Assembly: GCA_902651635.1 (NCBI GenBank)
Contig: CACRSC010000031.1
Span: forward strand, 1,060,712-1,124,711
Direction: 5' to 3'
From: Mastigamoeba balamuthi
Lineage: Eukaryota > Evosea > Mastigamoebida > Mastigamoebidae
Length of the DNA: 64,000 bases
Shown one piece after another: positions 1 through 10,311 of this stretch. A program made the position numbers and the translations under genes. The number at the start of each line of letters is the position of its first letter. Within the stretch, counting starts at the first letter, position 1. Below the pieces are notes generated by a model. The model ran no database searches. It was not told the origin of the DNA and saw only the letters and a list, made by a program, of their open reading frames with translations.

Positions 1-590
1 CGGCGAGGTTCTGGGCGTCGAGGGGGGGCAGCTCCGAGGCACTGCTCAGGGCTGTCCCAGGGATACACCTGCACGTGTGCAACGACCACACGTGGTCTGA
101 TGGGCCTGTGCTACAGTACGCCTGCTGCTTCGCGATGCCCTGCCCGGCTGGCGACAAGCCACACCTGTTCGAGGTGATGATGTGCGACGGCGAGGGGATC
201 AGCAGCTGGGCCTTCACCTACGTCACCGCGGGGAGCGTCACGGAGCGCAAGTGGGTCGGGGGGATGGGCACGCGCATACAGTGCATGGTCGAGCAGTCGG
301 ATGTGTCGGTGCCCGCGGGCGCCAGGAGATGGTCAGTGGACCGGTCTGGGGAATCCCCTGATGTCGACGGCCAGGCAGTCATGTCACAGCTGTGCCCGAT
401 GCTTGGCGAGCTGTCCGAGAGCGTCGGGTGCTCGCCAAGTGAGCTCGTGGCGTTCGTGTTCCACTTGATCGCCGGCACAGACGATCACGTAATGGCCGAT
501 CCAATCTTCTCAGACCTCAAGGAGAAGAAGCTCTGGCATCTGAATGACTATCTGGTCGAGGATGATCTGAATTACGACGACGCAATGTAG
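1..590 (+). CDS. C-terminal part of an unknown protein (5' end outside window)
   Basis: An open frame runs from the left edge (frame of base 3) to a TAG at 588-590, giving at least 195 residues with no in-frame ATG near the edge, so the start or an upstream exon lies outside. The tail is acidic, ending in a run rich in Asp and Glu (LVEDDLNYDDAM). Several Cys residues lie in the first half. I do not recognise a family. No membrane segment or repeat is visible. Coding is supported by the length of the open frame and by codon use rich in C and G at third positions like neighbouring genes. It could be the last exon of a larger gene. Confidence 0.5.
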   Translation, partial: ARFWASRGGSSEALLRAVPGIHLHVCNDHTWSDGPVLQYACCFAMPCPAGDKPHLFEVMMCDGEGISSWAFTYVTAGSVTERKWVGGMGTRIQCMVEQSDVSVPAGARRWSVDRSGESPDVDGQAVMSQLCPMLGELSESVGCSPSELVAFVFHLIAGTDDHVMADPIFSDLKEKKLWHLNDYLVEDDLNYDDAM

Positions 591-823
591 GAGGTGGTAC
601 ACCGTGCAGATTGGAACACCAGCCCCACGAAGATCCTTGAAATGAAGCGGAACGATCTTCAGTCTCACAAGAAGCGGGCAGAAGCAGACTGCGGGGGGTT
701 GCAAATCTTGTTGTACCTGGGACTCACACCTCGCCCCCCGACAACTCAGGCGCGTCAGGAGTTTTGGGAGTATCTTCACCGAGGTATCTTCGGTGAACAC
801 GTCACTTTCTGTCAGGTTTCGCG

Positions 824-1324
824 ATGGACCAGGAGGCTTCGTCTGTCACGTACTCACCGATCGGCGTCCTGCGCACGCCCTGGAGCGATCCCGTTGGCAT
901 GCCGGGGCAGCCCGTCGCCGCCAAGGACGCTCGCGGGGTGGCGATGCTGCGCGCAGGCCTCGCGCAGGGCCTCGCGGACCTGAGCCTCTTCACCCACGCC
1001 GTGCTGCTCTACCACTTCCACTGCTCCAAGCCCGGGTACGACCTCAGCGTCGTCCCGTTCGCCGACACGAGCCGCCGGGGCGTGTTCGCGACGCGGGCGC
1101 CCAGGAGGCCCAACCCCATCGGCATGTCGGTCGTGGAGATCGTCAGGGTCGACGTCGAGCGCGGCGAGGTCGAGTTCAGGGGCGCAGACGTGCTGGACAA
1201 CACGCCGCTGCTCGACATCAAGCCCTACGTGCCGATGTTCGACGACGTGCCACACGCCTCGCGCGGGTGGTTCCAGGAGCAGGTGGACCTCTCCAAGCTC
1301 ACTGCTGACGGCAGGTTCCAGTGA
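824..1324 (+). CDS. TrmO/TsaA-like tRNA (A37) N6-methyltransferase
   Basis: A single-exon gene of 166 aa. It matches the UPF0066/TsaA (YaeB) family, whose bacterial member TrmO methylates N6 of t6A37 in some tRNAs using S-adenosylmethionine. Family hallmarks are visible: an N-terminal PIGVLRTPW stretch, a central RRGVFATRAPRRPNPIGMS segment (family core: phenylalanine-alanine-threonine-arginine, then arginine-proline-asparagine-proline), and LLDIKPYVPMFD near the C terminus (family: LDIKPY). Length is near the minimal core domain (about 150-160 aa), so it lacks the extra C-terminal domain of long TrmO proteins. ATG at 824 is the first in frame and precedes the conserved core by about 10 residues. 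Likely acts on tRNA in cytosol or nucleus. The family is certain, the exact substrate inferred. Confidence 0.9.
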   Translation: MDQEASSVTYSPIGVLRTPWSDPVGMPGQPVAAKDARGVAMLRAGLAQGLADLSLFTHAVLLYHFHCSKPGYDLSVVPFADTSRRGVFATRAPRRPNPIGMSVVEIVRVDVERGEVEFRGADVLDNTPLLDIKPYVPMFDDVPHASRGWFQEQVDLSKLTADGRFQ

Positions 1325-1926
1325 AGCCCCATGTAGTGGTGCTGTCTCCTGGGGCGCACTCCCAGCCACTCCAACGAGGGCACTTCACCCCCAGGTTATC
1401 CGTGTCATGGGGGAGCGGCTCTCAGGCCAGGTTGACGTTAAACTGGACACGTGCACTGGAATCCGACACCGAATGATATCGCAGGCCTTTGCCATCAGGA
1501 TGTTCGCCTTGCCAGGCAGGACGCATAATTTATGCCCCTCATCTAGAACGTTTGTTTCGGCGTGGTGTTATGGTGGGCTGTTCACCGACCGAACGTGCCG
1601 CTGCGTGTTGGATTCAACCAGAGAGCGTGGTGGATATCGTCTGCTGTGCACCTTCACGAGATTCTCATTCCCTGTGATCCGGAGGCCGGTTGCACCCTTG
1701 GACAATTGTGGACCTCCTACAGAAAAAATGGGCCTGGGTTTCAAAGTGAACATCAGGTCCAGCCTCCTCGTGTGGCTCTCAACAGAGCGCTAACTGGGCC
1801 GCGTCGTTGATCATCAGGGGGGCGAATCTCCCGTGGGGGCCACTCATCGGGGCCGCTTACGTAACGGCAATGCAAAAAACGTGCACACAGAAGGCACACA
1901 GCATAATTTTCAGAGGTGGGTGAGGG
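1325..1926. other. Intergenic, about 600 bp, no convincing gene
   Basis: Only short overlapping frames with uneven codon use occur here. Composition is less GC-rich than flanking genes. It presumably holds the 3' end of the TrmO-like gene and the promoter of the EDR2-domain gene. No RNA gene or repeat was seen. Confidence 0.5.
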
Positions 1927-2854
1927 ATGTCCAGCACGCCGCCCTACACAGGAACGCTGCCACTCTCCGACTGCCCGTGCGCGGGGCACTACCGGCACGT
2001 GGACGCGAGCGAGTTCTCTGTGCGGGGCGCGGACTACCTCGTGGACAAGCGCAAGTGCCCGTCGCAGCCGTCGCTGTGCCGTCTGCTCGCCGCCGACTTC
2101 GTGTCGACGCCCGACGCGGGCTTCCACATCGCGCCGCACACTGACATCGACCTCATGAACGCCTCGGGGCTCGTCCTCGTCATCAACTTCATCTTCCCGG
2201 GCCCTGCACCGTTCAACCACCTGTGCGTGCTCGCTCTCTGCGCGCTCTGCACCTTGCGGTTTCGTTCGTTCTTTGTATGAGGACCACCGGCACTGCACTG
2301 CAATTCAAAAATAGCCCCCCGTCCCCAAAAGTCCCCCAGCAGCGGCAACCCTTCTTTCCTCGCCCTTTCTCCAGAATAGTACTAATGTCAATTGACCGCG
2401 ATCCCACAGCGTCGTCTACTTTGACATACCGAGCGAGGATGCCAGCGGAGGCAGCGACCAGGGCGTCGCGATGAAGCTGCTGAGGAGGTTCGTTTCCGAG
2501 CAGGAGAGCGACGAGTTCCGCAACAAGAGGCTCAAGTTCATACCGCGCATCACAGAGGGCCCCTGGCTGGTCAAGAAGATCGTGGGCAACACGCCCGCCA
2601 TCCTCCCGCACAAGATCCCCACGACTTACCACTTTGGCGGCGACAAGTACTTTGAGGTCGACGTCAACCTCGGGGCCAGCAAGGCCGCGGGCGCCATCCT
2701 CAACGTCGTGGGCGGGGCCTCTGCGCACCTCATCGTGGACCTCGCGTTCGTCATCGAGGGGCAGGAAGCCTCGGAGCTGCCGGAGCAGCTCATCGGTGCC
2801 ATCCGCATCGACCACGTGCGCGTCGAGGGCGCTGCTCCGGCCCTGACACACTAG
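1927..2854 (+). CDS. EDR2 C-terminal (DUF1336) domain protein
   Basis: Two exons, 1927-2222 and 2410-2854, joined by a GTGCGT...CAG intron, give 246 aa in one frame. The protein is almost wholly the DUF1336 domain found at the C terminus of plant ENHANCED DISEASE RESISTANCE 2 and in free form in protists. Diagnostic motifs are GPWLVKKIVGNTPAILPHK, then TTYHFGGDKYFEVDVN, then a segment of the LIVDLAFVIEG type and ELPEQLIGAIR. Splicing joins FNHL to VVYFDIPSED exactly, which supports the intron. The PH and START domains of plant EDR2 are absent. In plants the domain contributes to lipid-linked membrane recruitment; here the role is inferred only by family. Predicted cytosolic, with no signal peptide. 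Confidence 0.85.
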
Positions 2855-3050
2855 CGCATTGCCCTGCCGGTAGTTTGCGCCTGGCGACATACCCGTACCC
2901 GTTTGTAACAGCGGCGCTGTTATGTACTACCCTAGTGAGAAGCCATCGAATACACAGAGTGCACGAGCTCTGGCGTGATTGATGCAGCCGGGCACTGCGT
3001 GGAGACGTTCTCGGGGCTGCTCCAATTCACATGGCAATCCGATTGGTGGA

Positions 3051-4202
3051 TCATTCCCTTGTTTTCATTATTTGCAGTTCGCTGGCTGGGCTACCGTGCT
3101 GATGCGGCGGCCGTGAGGATGCCCGCCAGGAGGGCGTGTCTGCGATGCCGAGGAAGCTCTCCTCCTCGTCTCTGTCGGATGGCTCGGTGACTTGGTTCGA
3201 GGAATGCAGACAGTTCGTACACGAAGAGGACGTGTCGCGGCAGTTGGTCGCCTTGACGTTGGAGAGCCCCTTGGCGGCGTTCTTGACCTTGTTGTTGGAG
3301 CAGACGACGTTTCCCTTGAGCCCGCTCTGTATCATGATGCCATAGCCGTCGCCACCGACGTCCATGACGTTGCGCGCGAAGTAGTTGTCCGTGCCCCAGC
3401 CGTCGACCCTCTTGTGCACCTGGAACCCGTCGACGATCACGGCCGCGTTGGGAGTCGACCCCGTGTTGCCCACTATCGTGTACTTGCTGCCCTTGAGGTC
3501 GATCCAGCTATCGGCCGAGTTCTGCCCTGCGATGCCCGACCCGTCGAACGTGTTGCTGTCGATGACGCCGCCCAGAGTGCCCTCCTTGATGTCGATGGGC
3601 TCCGCGCGGCAGTTGGGCCCGAGGTGGCACTTGGTGACGACGTTGTAGTCGCAGGCGTCGCGCTTGCCGTCTACCCACTTGCCCTTATCGCTGCCGATGT
3701 ACACGCACTCGCCGTACTCCGGCTGCACGAGCCCCGTGTCGTACACCGAGCAGGCGCGGAGGACGTTGTACGAGCTGGAGCTCCTGAAGTGCACGCCCTC
3801 GTCCGCGATGTGGTGCACAGTGATCTTCTCGTACGTGCAGTTGACCGAGTTGTCGGCCATGATGCCCTTGGACGAGTCGGTGACCTCGAAGTTGTAGAAG
3901 TCCCAGAACGAGGCGCGCGTGTTCAGCCCGTAGCCGAAGGTGTCGACGCCCTTGCCCTGCAGCACAACGCTGCCGCTCCCCTCGAGGCGGATCCTGCAGT
4001 CCTTCTTCCCCTGGGCGTTTTCAGGAACGACGAAGTTGCCCTTGTAGACCCCAGAGGCTGCTCTGATGATGTCTCCCGGCCGCGCGGAGTTCAGGGCGCT
4101 GGTGAGCTCCTTGGCTGACGAGACGGAAACCGTGCGGTGCGTGCAGGCCGCGACTGCGGAGGCCACGACCGTGGAGATGATGATTGCAGACAGAGCTCTC
4201 AT
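3051..4202 (-). CDS. Secreted right-handed parallel beta-helix (pectate-lyase-like) protein
   Basis: A single exon of 383 aa starting at the ATG at 4200-4202, which opens a clear signal peptide (MRALSAIIISTVVASAVAA). The frame extends 55 codons upstream to another ATG, but that stretch looks like AT-rich promoter DNA, so the signal-peptide Met is chosen. The mature protein has the regular beta-helix pattern of polysaccharide lyases and right-handed beta-helix proteins: an early RPGDIIRAASGVYKGNF motif, stacked short strands, and many Asn, Gly, Asp and Cys turns. A motif DIKEGTLGGVIDSNTF lies in the middle, as in secreted parallel beta-helix proteins of fungi and amoebae. Catalytic residues for pectate lyase cannot be assigned by eye. 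The last 40 residues are charged and could be affected by an unrecognised splice. Probably an extracellular glycan-acting or cyst/wall protein. Confidence 0.75.
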   Translation of the reverse strand: MRALSAIIISTVVASAVAACTHRTVSVSSAKELTSALNSARPGDIIRAASGVYKGNFVVPENAQGKKDCRIRLEGSGSVVLQGKGVDTFGYGLNTRASFWDFYNFEVTDSSKGIMADNSVNCTYEKITVHHIADEGVHFRSSSSYNVLRACSVYDTGLVQPEYGECVYIGSDKGKWVDGKRDACDYNVVTKCHLGPNCRAEPIDIKEGTLGGVIDSNTFDGSGIAGQNSADSWIDLKGSKYTIVGNTGSTPNAAVIVDGFQVHKRVDGWGTDNYFARNVMDVGGDGYGIMIQSGLKGNVVCSNNKVKNAAKGLSNVKATNCRDTSSSCTNCLHSSNQVTEPSDRDEEESFLGIADTPSWRASSRPPHQHGSPASELQIMKTRE

Positions 4203-4223
4203 AGTAAGTACTTCAGTTGCCAA

Positions 4224-4346
4224 CTGACCGTTGCTGCAACCGCCTTTCTTTTTTAAAAAGAAAAAAACTGCCCCAGATATTGTCGGCCGCGTCACGCCGG
4301 AGCAGTTGCGAAATCCTGCTTTTGTACACTGACCGTTGTTACAACC
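4224..4346. promoter_or_regulatory. Duplicated Myb-like element upstream of the beta-helix gene
   Basis: Two near-copies of CTGACCGTTGYTRCAACCG lie about 105 bp apart (around 4224-4242 and 4328-4346), just upstream of the beta-helix gene start at 4202. Each contains CCGTTG, the complement of the Myb recognition core. A third partial echo (GACTGAAACCGTCA) is near 4430. The regulatory role is inference. Confidence 0.3.
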
Positions 4347-4496
4347 GATATCGAAAAACGGCTTCAATGAAAAGTGGTCCGGATATGCGAACTCCCAACG
4401 TCACCAGTAGCTGGGCAGTTGCGAAAGTAGACTGAAACCGTCATCCTGTGACACTGGTGTGATAATCAGCTGAGCTTTGTTACACTGCCAGCACTA

Positions 4497-5545
4497 CTAC
4501 TCGTCGTGTCTGTGGGGGTCCTGTTCTCCGGGGACTTGCTGGTCGCCGGGAGCAGGCTGGGCCACGACTACCGGTGGAATGGCTACTGCCGGCTGGCCAT
4601 CGATCAACGCTTTCCTGTGATGCGGAAAACCACACAACGCAAACACAAACACGGCCGTGAGAACCGTTGCCGCCGAGAGGGGAGGGGGCAGAAACACGAG
4701 GAAGGGGCGCACAGGAACGCAGGGACACGGAGCAGGCGCCAGCCGGTGGTGAGGGGCAGGATGTCCTCGAGAAAGTAGTAGATGTGGCCCACGGCGATGC
4801 CGAGCATGTCCATCGTGACCGAGTGCCCGGAGAGCAGGTCGAAGCCCACAAAGGCCCACGGGATCCAGGGGGCGGATATCGGCAGGACGCCAAAGAAGAG
4901 CATCTGCACGTGGGGGTTCCGCTTGGCCCACACGTAGAGCACCACCGTCATCAGCGACGGGCCCAGGAACAGCGGCGCCTGTGCCGGCACTACGACGTAC
5001 AGCAGCCAGTGCAGCCCCTGAGAGCGAGCAGGTCAGTTGATAATAACACGCTTGTGCCTCGGTTGTCATAAACGAATTTTATGCAAGCCATTATGCAAGC
5101 CAGTCAGTCGCATTACGGCCGGATCTCAGCCTGATGCCCGGCGCGGTGAAGAAACCTCAAACAGCACAGGCACGCGAACGCGACAGAAGAGACATGGAAG
5201 CGGCGGAGGGGCACTTACGAGGAGGCAGGCGACGCTGTAGAGCATCATGAGGACGTAGTCGGCGGTGCGGTTGTTGAACGACTGGCGCTCCAGGGCCGCG
5301 CTGTTCTGCACCATGAAGTAGAGCTGCAGGAAGAACATGACCGAGACGCGCGTGTCGACGAAGAAGAAGTTGGTGAGCAGGCGCCACCACTGGCCCAGGC
5401 GCGTGACGGCCGGCCACGTCAGGAAGACCTGCAGGACCGAGACGGCGCCCAGCGAGAGGGCGCCGGTCATGGCGGTGCAGGTCGTCAGCCACACGCGGGT
5501 GACGACGGGGATGCCCATGTACCACTCCTCGACAAGGTTCGCCAT
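4497..5545 (-). CDS. Derlin (ER-associated degradation, rhomboid pseudoprotease)
   Basis: Three exons, 5545-5219, 5017-4713 and 4614-4497, give 249 aa. Derlins are multi-spanning ER membrane proteins that help retrotranslocate misfolded proteins to p97/Cdc48. Seen: an N-terminal WYMGIPVVTRVW, the Derlin WR motif in QWWRLLTNFFFV (about residue 55), FNNRTADYVLMMLYS, LMTVVLYVWAKRNPHVQM, and GHIYYFLEDILP near residue 185. The last intron was placed so that TGWRLLRVPAFL continues into KALIDGQ, matching the TPxFL element of other Derlins. The tail ends GEQDPHRHDE, hydrophilic and cytosolic as expected, without a recognisable SHP box. No catalytic rhomboid Ser/His is expected or seen. ATG at 5545 gives the usual short cytosolic N terminus; an upstream in-frame codon is TTG. 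Confidence 0.9.
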
Positions 5546-5947
5546 CTCGCCAAACTGCACACGTGTAGACTGATCCAATCAAATATCTGGGTGAAAATCT
5601 GCGGATTATTGCTGTACATATTTCCAGATTTAGTTGTCATCATCACCAGCTTCGTCGCTCTGCCGGAGCCCCTGAATGTCAAGCGCGACCGGTCTATTCC
5701 GATTGAAAGCGGTTCCCAACCTGCCTGTCAGGGGTGATGAAACCTGCCAAGAGGCCATTCGCCATAAGTCCAGCTGACAGAATCGATTCGCCCCGTGCAT
5801 TTTGATTGGCGTGGCCTCTGTCACGCAAGATATCCCCGGAGGGTCAGGTTTCCCCGTGATTTTTCGGAGCACCCCCATTGGTATCTCAGTTCACCCCCAC
5901 ACCTGAGGTTGGCATCCCAACCGCCGTCACCATAGCCCACCAGCCGC
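5546..5947. other. Divergent promoter region, Derlin and myotubularin
   Basis: About 400 bp between two genes that point away from each other. It is AT-richer near 5580-5640 and holds AAATATCTGG and ATATTTCCAGATTT, related to an element seen before other genes (19514, 62372). No coding frame is convincing. Confidence 0.45.
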
Positions 5948-8288
5948 ATGGAGCCCGCAGCAGCAGCAGCATCAGCAGCAGCCGAGGCCCCAACCTCGCC
6001 CCCTCTGGGCTCGTCGCTCTCCGACGGTCTCCTGCCGGGCGAGGCCGTGCTCGCCCAGTTCCGCTCGCGTCGCACCGATTCTCGCGGCAGACCCGCATGC
6101 GCCGCGGGGACGCTCGTCGTCACCAAGTTCCGGCTGCGCTGGACGCCCCCGGAGAACTCGTCCGCCGCTGCCCACGACGTCCCGATCGCGTGCGTCGGGC
6201 GCGTGCGGTGGCTGCGCGGCGGCTCACTGAAGATCACGTGCAAGGACCTCAGCTACGTCAAGCTCTTCTTCAGCGACGGTGCGCAGCCGCCTCTCGCCCT
6301 CGGATCCGCGTTGCTGACGTCATGTGCTGCAATGCGCGTACCGTTGTGCGGGGGGTTGCCTTTTCCCGATTCGGATCGCGTTTATCTCGCGTGCTGCTGC
6401 TGTCGATGCTGCTTGGGGTTGCAGTCGAGAGCTCGCTGAAGATCATGAGGATGATCGAGGCTGCGGCGTTCCCTGGGTCAATTGAGAGGCTGTTCGCCTT
6501 TGAGTACCGCCCGCAGTTCGCGCAGGACGGCTGGGCTGTCTACGACCCCGTCGCCGAGTTCGCCCGCATCGGAGTGCCCGACGCCCGTGCGCAGCAGACT
6601 CTCTGCCCATGCCTCTGCCAATTCTATCCTGGCGCGATGCTGACGCGTTGCTGATGCCGTGCGAAGACTGGAGAGTAAGCGAGGCGAACAAGGGGTATGC
6701 TGTGTGCGACAGCTACCCTCAGGCGCTCGCTGTGCCGGCGGGCTTCACGGACAGGCAGATCTTGTGAGTATCATTGGTCCTGCCCGCTGGCTGTCTGCCT
6801 GTTGGCACTCACAGGCGTCCTGGCAGCGAGGCGGCCAAGTTCAGGACATCCGGGAGGCTGCCCGTGCTCTGCTGGCGGCACCCGGAGACCCGCGCAGCGA
6901 TCCTGCGCTCCTCCCAGCCACGCGTACGGTGTCGCAGTCGTTGCCTTCCCCGTTGCTGCGGGCGGGCCTCATTGCTGCGATGCAGGTCGGCCTGAGGGAC
7001 AAGAGCTGCGAGTCCGACATTCAGCTGATGGCCGCCGTCCGGGCGGCCAACGAGGTCCACCCCGACCAGCCGATCGTCATTATCGACGCGCGCCCCATGT
7101 GCGCCAGCAACGCCTCGCAACTGGGCCCGCCTGACCTGTTTGTTGGCAGCGTCAACGCGATAGTGAACAAGGCGACCAAGGGGGCTGGGGCCGAGAAGGT
7201 CTCGCACTACGAGAAGGCGACACTGCAGTTCATGAACATCGAGAACATCCACGTGATGCGGGACAGCCAGAGGAAACTGCGGAAGCTCATCGCCCATATC
7301 CGGTCCTCAACAGCTCCAGCCGATCGTATGCACAAGTGCGTGCGATCTCTGCTGGCACGCACCCCTTTGGCTCATCGGCCTACGCGATGCGGCGGGATAC
7401 GCAGGCTGAAGCAGATAGACAGTGGTCAGTGGATGCTGCACATCCAACAGCTCCTGTCCGCCTCTGTCAAGGTGGCGACCACTGTCATGGAGGGCTCGTC
7501 GGTGCTCGTGCACTGCAGCGACGGATGGGACAGAACACCGCAGCTCGTCTCCCTTGCGCTGCTAATGCTCGACCGTGCGCTCTCCCACCGCAAGCTGTTC
7601 GCAGTGTCTCAGCTACCACTGCAGCGTTCTATAGAACGATACGGGGGTTCGAGGTCCTCGTGGAGAAGCAGTGGATCAGCCACGGGCACAAGTTCTCGAA
7701 GAGGGTCTCCCATGGGTCCAAGAAGGACTCGGACTACAGCCCCATCTTCGTCCAGTTCCTCGGTTTGTGCACCCCCGTGTTATCTTCGGGGCTGACGTGC
7801 TCCGACCTCTTGCTAGACTGCCTCTGGCAGCTGCTCCTGCAGTTCCCGTACTCGTTTGAGTTCAGCGACAACCTCCTGGCGACCCTCGAGCGCGAGATGC
7901 ACGCGTGTAGGTTTGGTACGTTCCTCGCGGACACGGAGAAGATGAGGACGGACCTTATGCTGGCGCACCGCACGCCCTCGCTGTGGTCCATGGTCAACTC
8001 GCAGCTGCAGACCTTCCGAAACCCCAACTTCGACGTGCGCAGCCTGCGCCGCCAACCCCCACCCCCACCCCCGCTGGGCAACTCTCACAGGTGCACTCGT
8101 TCGCCCGTGCAGCCCGCCCCTGGAAGCAACGGGGGAGTCATCATTCCCAAGACCAACACGATGTTCTTCAGGCTCTGGTCACAGTACGGGCCCCCCTGCC
8201 GCCGCTTCCCAGGCGCTCACACCTGCTCCACCCGCCGTGCAGCTACTTCAACGACAGTTCGGACCTCTTCGCGTCAGTGGACCTCTGA
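5948..8288 (+). CDS. Myotubularin-family phosphoinositide 3-phosphatase (active)
   Basis: Ten exons: 5948-6278, 6425-6586, 6667-6763, 6827-6923, 6986-7325, 7419-7574, 7625-7762, 7817-8034, 8113-8183, 8243-8288. They sum to 1,656 nt and 551 aa with no internal stop. The family removes the 3-phosphate from PI3P and PI(3,5)P2 on endosomes and autophagosomes. An N-terminal PH-GRAM-like region (about 30-110) is followed by the phosphatase domain: [29 protein letters not shown], and the CX5R signature [12 protein letters not shown] with Cys near residue 375, so it should be catalytic and not one of the dead members. Downstream are [40 protein letters not shown] and a C-terminal FRLWSHYFND. No FYVE or coiled coil follows. 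It starts with an Ala-rich leader, ATG at 5948. Confidence 0.92.
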
Positions 8289-8779
8289 ACCACCCCCTCG
8301 GTGCCCTCGGAAATATATAGCTTTATTGTGTGACTTTTATGCCCTGCCTTTGGGAAACCGGCGCCGCACTCAGGTGCGGCGATAGAAAATATGTTCGGCG
8401 CTTGCGGAAACAAACTCTGGCTCCAGCCGTCGCTTTGAGCGCGTCCGCGAGGGCAGAGACGCGGTGTGGGTGGCGAGGGCGCGGAATACCGGTTAGAAGG
8501 GTCATGGAGAAATCGGTCAGAAAATAGTGTTCCCCACCCACTTTTTCGTATAACACCCCAACAGAGATTTCGCTTCGGTTTGCCACAAATACCCCGGAGA
8601 GGAGTATGTGCACAGGACCAGCAGTTATGTTCAACATTTGCCTCTGCTGTTTTCCGAGCACGCCTCGGGCGCCCGGCCTAAGAGCGAGCAGCGGAGGAGA
8701 CCCGCCCAGGCGCGTTACTTCTGAAACCCGGCACAGCTTTTTCTCGGGGGAAAACGGACCGGATTGAACCTTTAGCCCA
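8289..8779. other. Intergenic between myotubularin gene and tRNA
   Basis: About 490 bp. An AT-rich patch (8310-8340) just after the myotubularin stop is a likely 3' end. The rest shows only short frames. I see no gene. Confidence 0.45.
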
Positions 8780-8852
8780 GGTGCTTTAGCGTAGTCGGTA
8801 GCGCGTCGTGCTGATAACGCGAAGGTCCCAGGTTCGATCCCTGGAAGCACCA
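8780..8852 (+). tRNA. tRNA-Ile-type with anticodon GAT
   Basis: Full 73-nt cloverleaf without intron. Acceptor GGTGCTT pairs with AAGCACC (8845-8851), discriminator A at 8852. D arm 8789-8804 (GCGT/GCGC). Anticodon stem TCGTG/CGCGA encloses loop CTGATAA (8811-8817), anticodon GAT at 8813-8815. Variable loop is 5 nt. T arm is CCAGG/CCTGG with TTCGATC. Internal Pol III promoters are present: A box starting at TAGCGTAGTCGG and B box GGTTCGATCCC. A TTTT run follows at about 8855-8858. The anticodon arm strongly resembles eukaryotic tRNA-Ile (loop CTAATAA) with A34 replaced by G. Genomic tRNA-Ile in eukaryotes normally carries AAT, so GAT is unusual. Confidence 0.9.
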
Positions 8853-9143
8853 GTGTTTTGCGCTGTACGGTGAACATAGTTTCAAAAACGGAAACAGTGC
8901 GGTTGTCAGCATTGATTTCATCCCTCCTCGCAAATGAACCTCGACCCCGGGCGTATAAAATCGGGTGCAGAAAAAGGTGCACTCTTATAATTTTATCGCC
9001 TCCAGGCACTCCGGTCGCCTGCCTCCTCCCTTCCTCTTTTTCTATTTCCTCCCTGTGGCGCTCTCTCTAATCCGCGCAGCACGCACAAGCCGTCCCGCGC
9101 GCTTATTTATTGGAGCAGCAGCAGAGAGAAACCAGAAGAGAAG

Positions 9144-10311
9144 ATGGTGAAGATACACGCAGTCAAGAACGGGCAGAAGTACGACATCCTCGTGCTCTGC
9201 GCCGACATCAAGCGGCGCATGGACGTGCCCGACGAGCTGATCAGGGCCAAGGAGGCGCGGTCCAAGATATTCCGCCACGACTGGATCCGCGACCAGGAGG
9301 CCAAGGGCAACGCGTTCATGCGCGCGCTCGACGACAAGCACACGCTGCTCGCGATCAACGTGCCGGCGGCGGTCAGGGACCTGGGCTGCACGGAGCTCTC
9401 GCTCATCCGCACCATCGGCCGCCGCTTCCACTCGGTCACCGTCTCCAAGCGCGAGCAGTTCCCCAAGGCCTTCGAGATCCTCGAGTGCAGTGCGTTTCTC
9501 CGCGCGCCCGCCCGAGTTTCTCGCGCGCCCGCGGCCCCCCGCGCCCCCGCGCGCGCACAGCACCCCCGCAAAAGAAACTCAGCCCCCAACGCCTGTTTTT
9601 CTCTTTTCCGCGCACCCACCCCCTTTCGTATTTCATCCCCACACCCCACGCGTTTTCCCGATCTCAAACTTGCAGTTAGAGGAAAAAAGTTAAACTCAAA
9701 CCGAAACAAAATTCTAACGCCGCCGCCCCCCAATCTCTATTTTCGATTCCCCGCCCACCGCAGACGGCTTCGCGACCCTCAAGTTCAAGATGGTACGCCC
9801 GCCTCCCTCCGCCCCGCCCCTGCGAGCGTCCCCCGCCCCCCTCCCTCTGACGCACGCGGTGCCACCCCAGAAGGGCCGGAAGATCGAGGAGATCGGGGCC
9901 GCCAGCCCGACGGGCCCCTCTGTGCTGCCGTCGCTGCCGCTGCTCCCGGGCGGCTCGGACCTGAGCTGCAGCGTGCCGTCGTCGCCGTCGACGTCGACCA
10001 AGTCGGCGCGCTCGCCGTCGCCGTCGCCGTGCTCGCCGTACGACGCGGCCGCGGTGCCCATCGCGCTGGTCGCCACTGAGCCCGCGCGGGCCGCGCCGGT
10101 GCTCGTGCCGTCGCCGCTGCGCTCGCCCCGGGCGCCGCTCATGTGCCCCGAGGTCTTCCACAAGCAGAGCCTCGTCGTCTCGCCCGCCAGCTCGTTCAGG
10201 ACGTTCCCCTGCGCCCGCGGCCCCGTCGCCGCCATCGACGACGCGCTGATACTCGCGGCAAAGGCGAGGCTGCGCGAGTCGATGCAGCAGGCGCGCGCGC
10301 TGCAGGCGTAA
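9144..10311 (+). CDS. Unknown protein with conserved-looking N domain and Ser/Pro-rich tail
   Basis: Three exons, 9144-9489, 9764-9792 and 9871-10311, give 271 aa. The first 115 residues look like a compact domain (MVKIHAVKNGQKYDILVLC, then FRHDWIRDQE, then a helix-rich stretch ending FPKAFEILEC). The 29-nt middle exon adds GFATLKFKM and continues into KGRKIEEIG. The remaining part is low complexity, rich in Ser, Pro and Ala (repeated SPSPS and STSTK), and ends in an Ala/Arg helix. Both introns have GTGCGT or GTACGC donors and keep phase exactly. No signal peptide or membrane segment. Family not recognised; the tail looks like a phosphorylated linker or cytoskeletal-type disordered region. 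Confidence 0.6.

Noticed and set aside
8466-8700. Snippets that might be a small RNA or gene before the tRNA
   Set aside because: No structure, box or conserved frame stands out.
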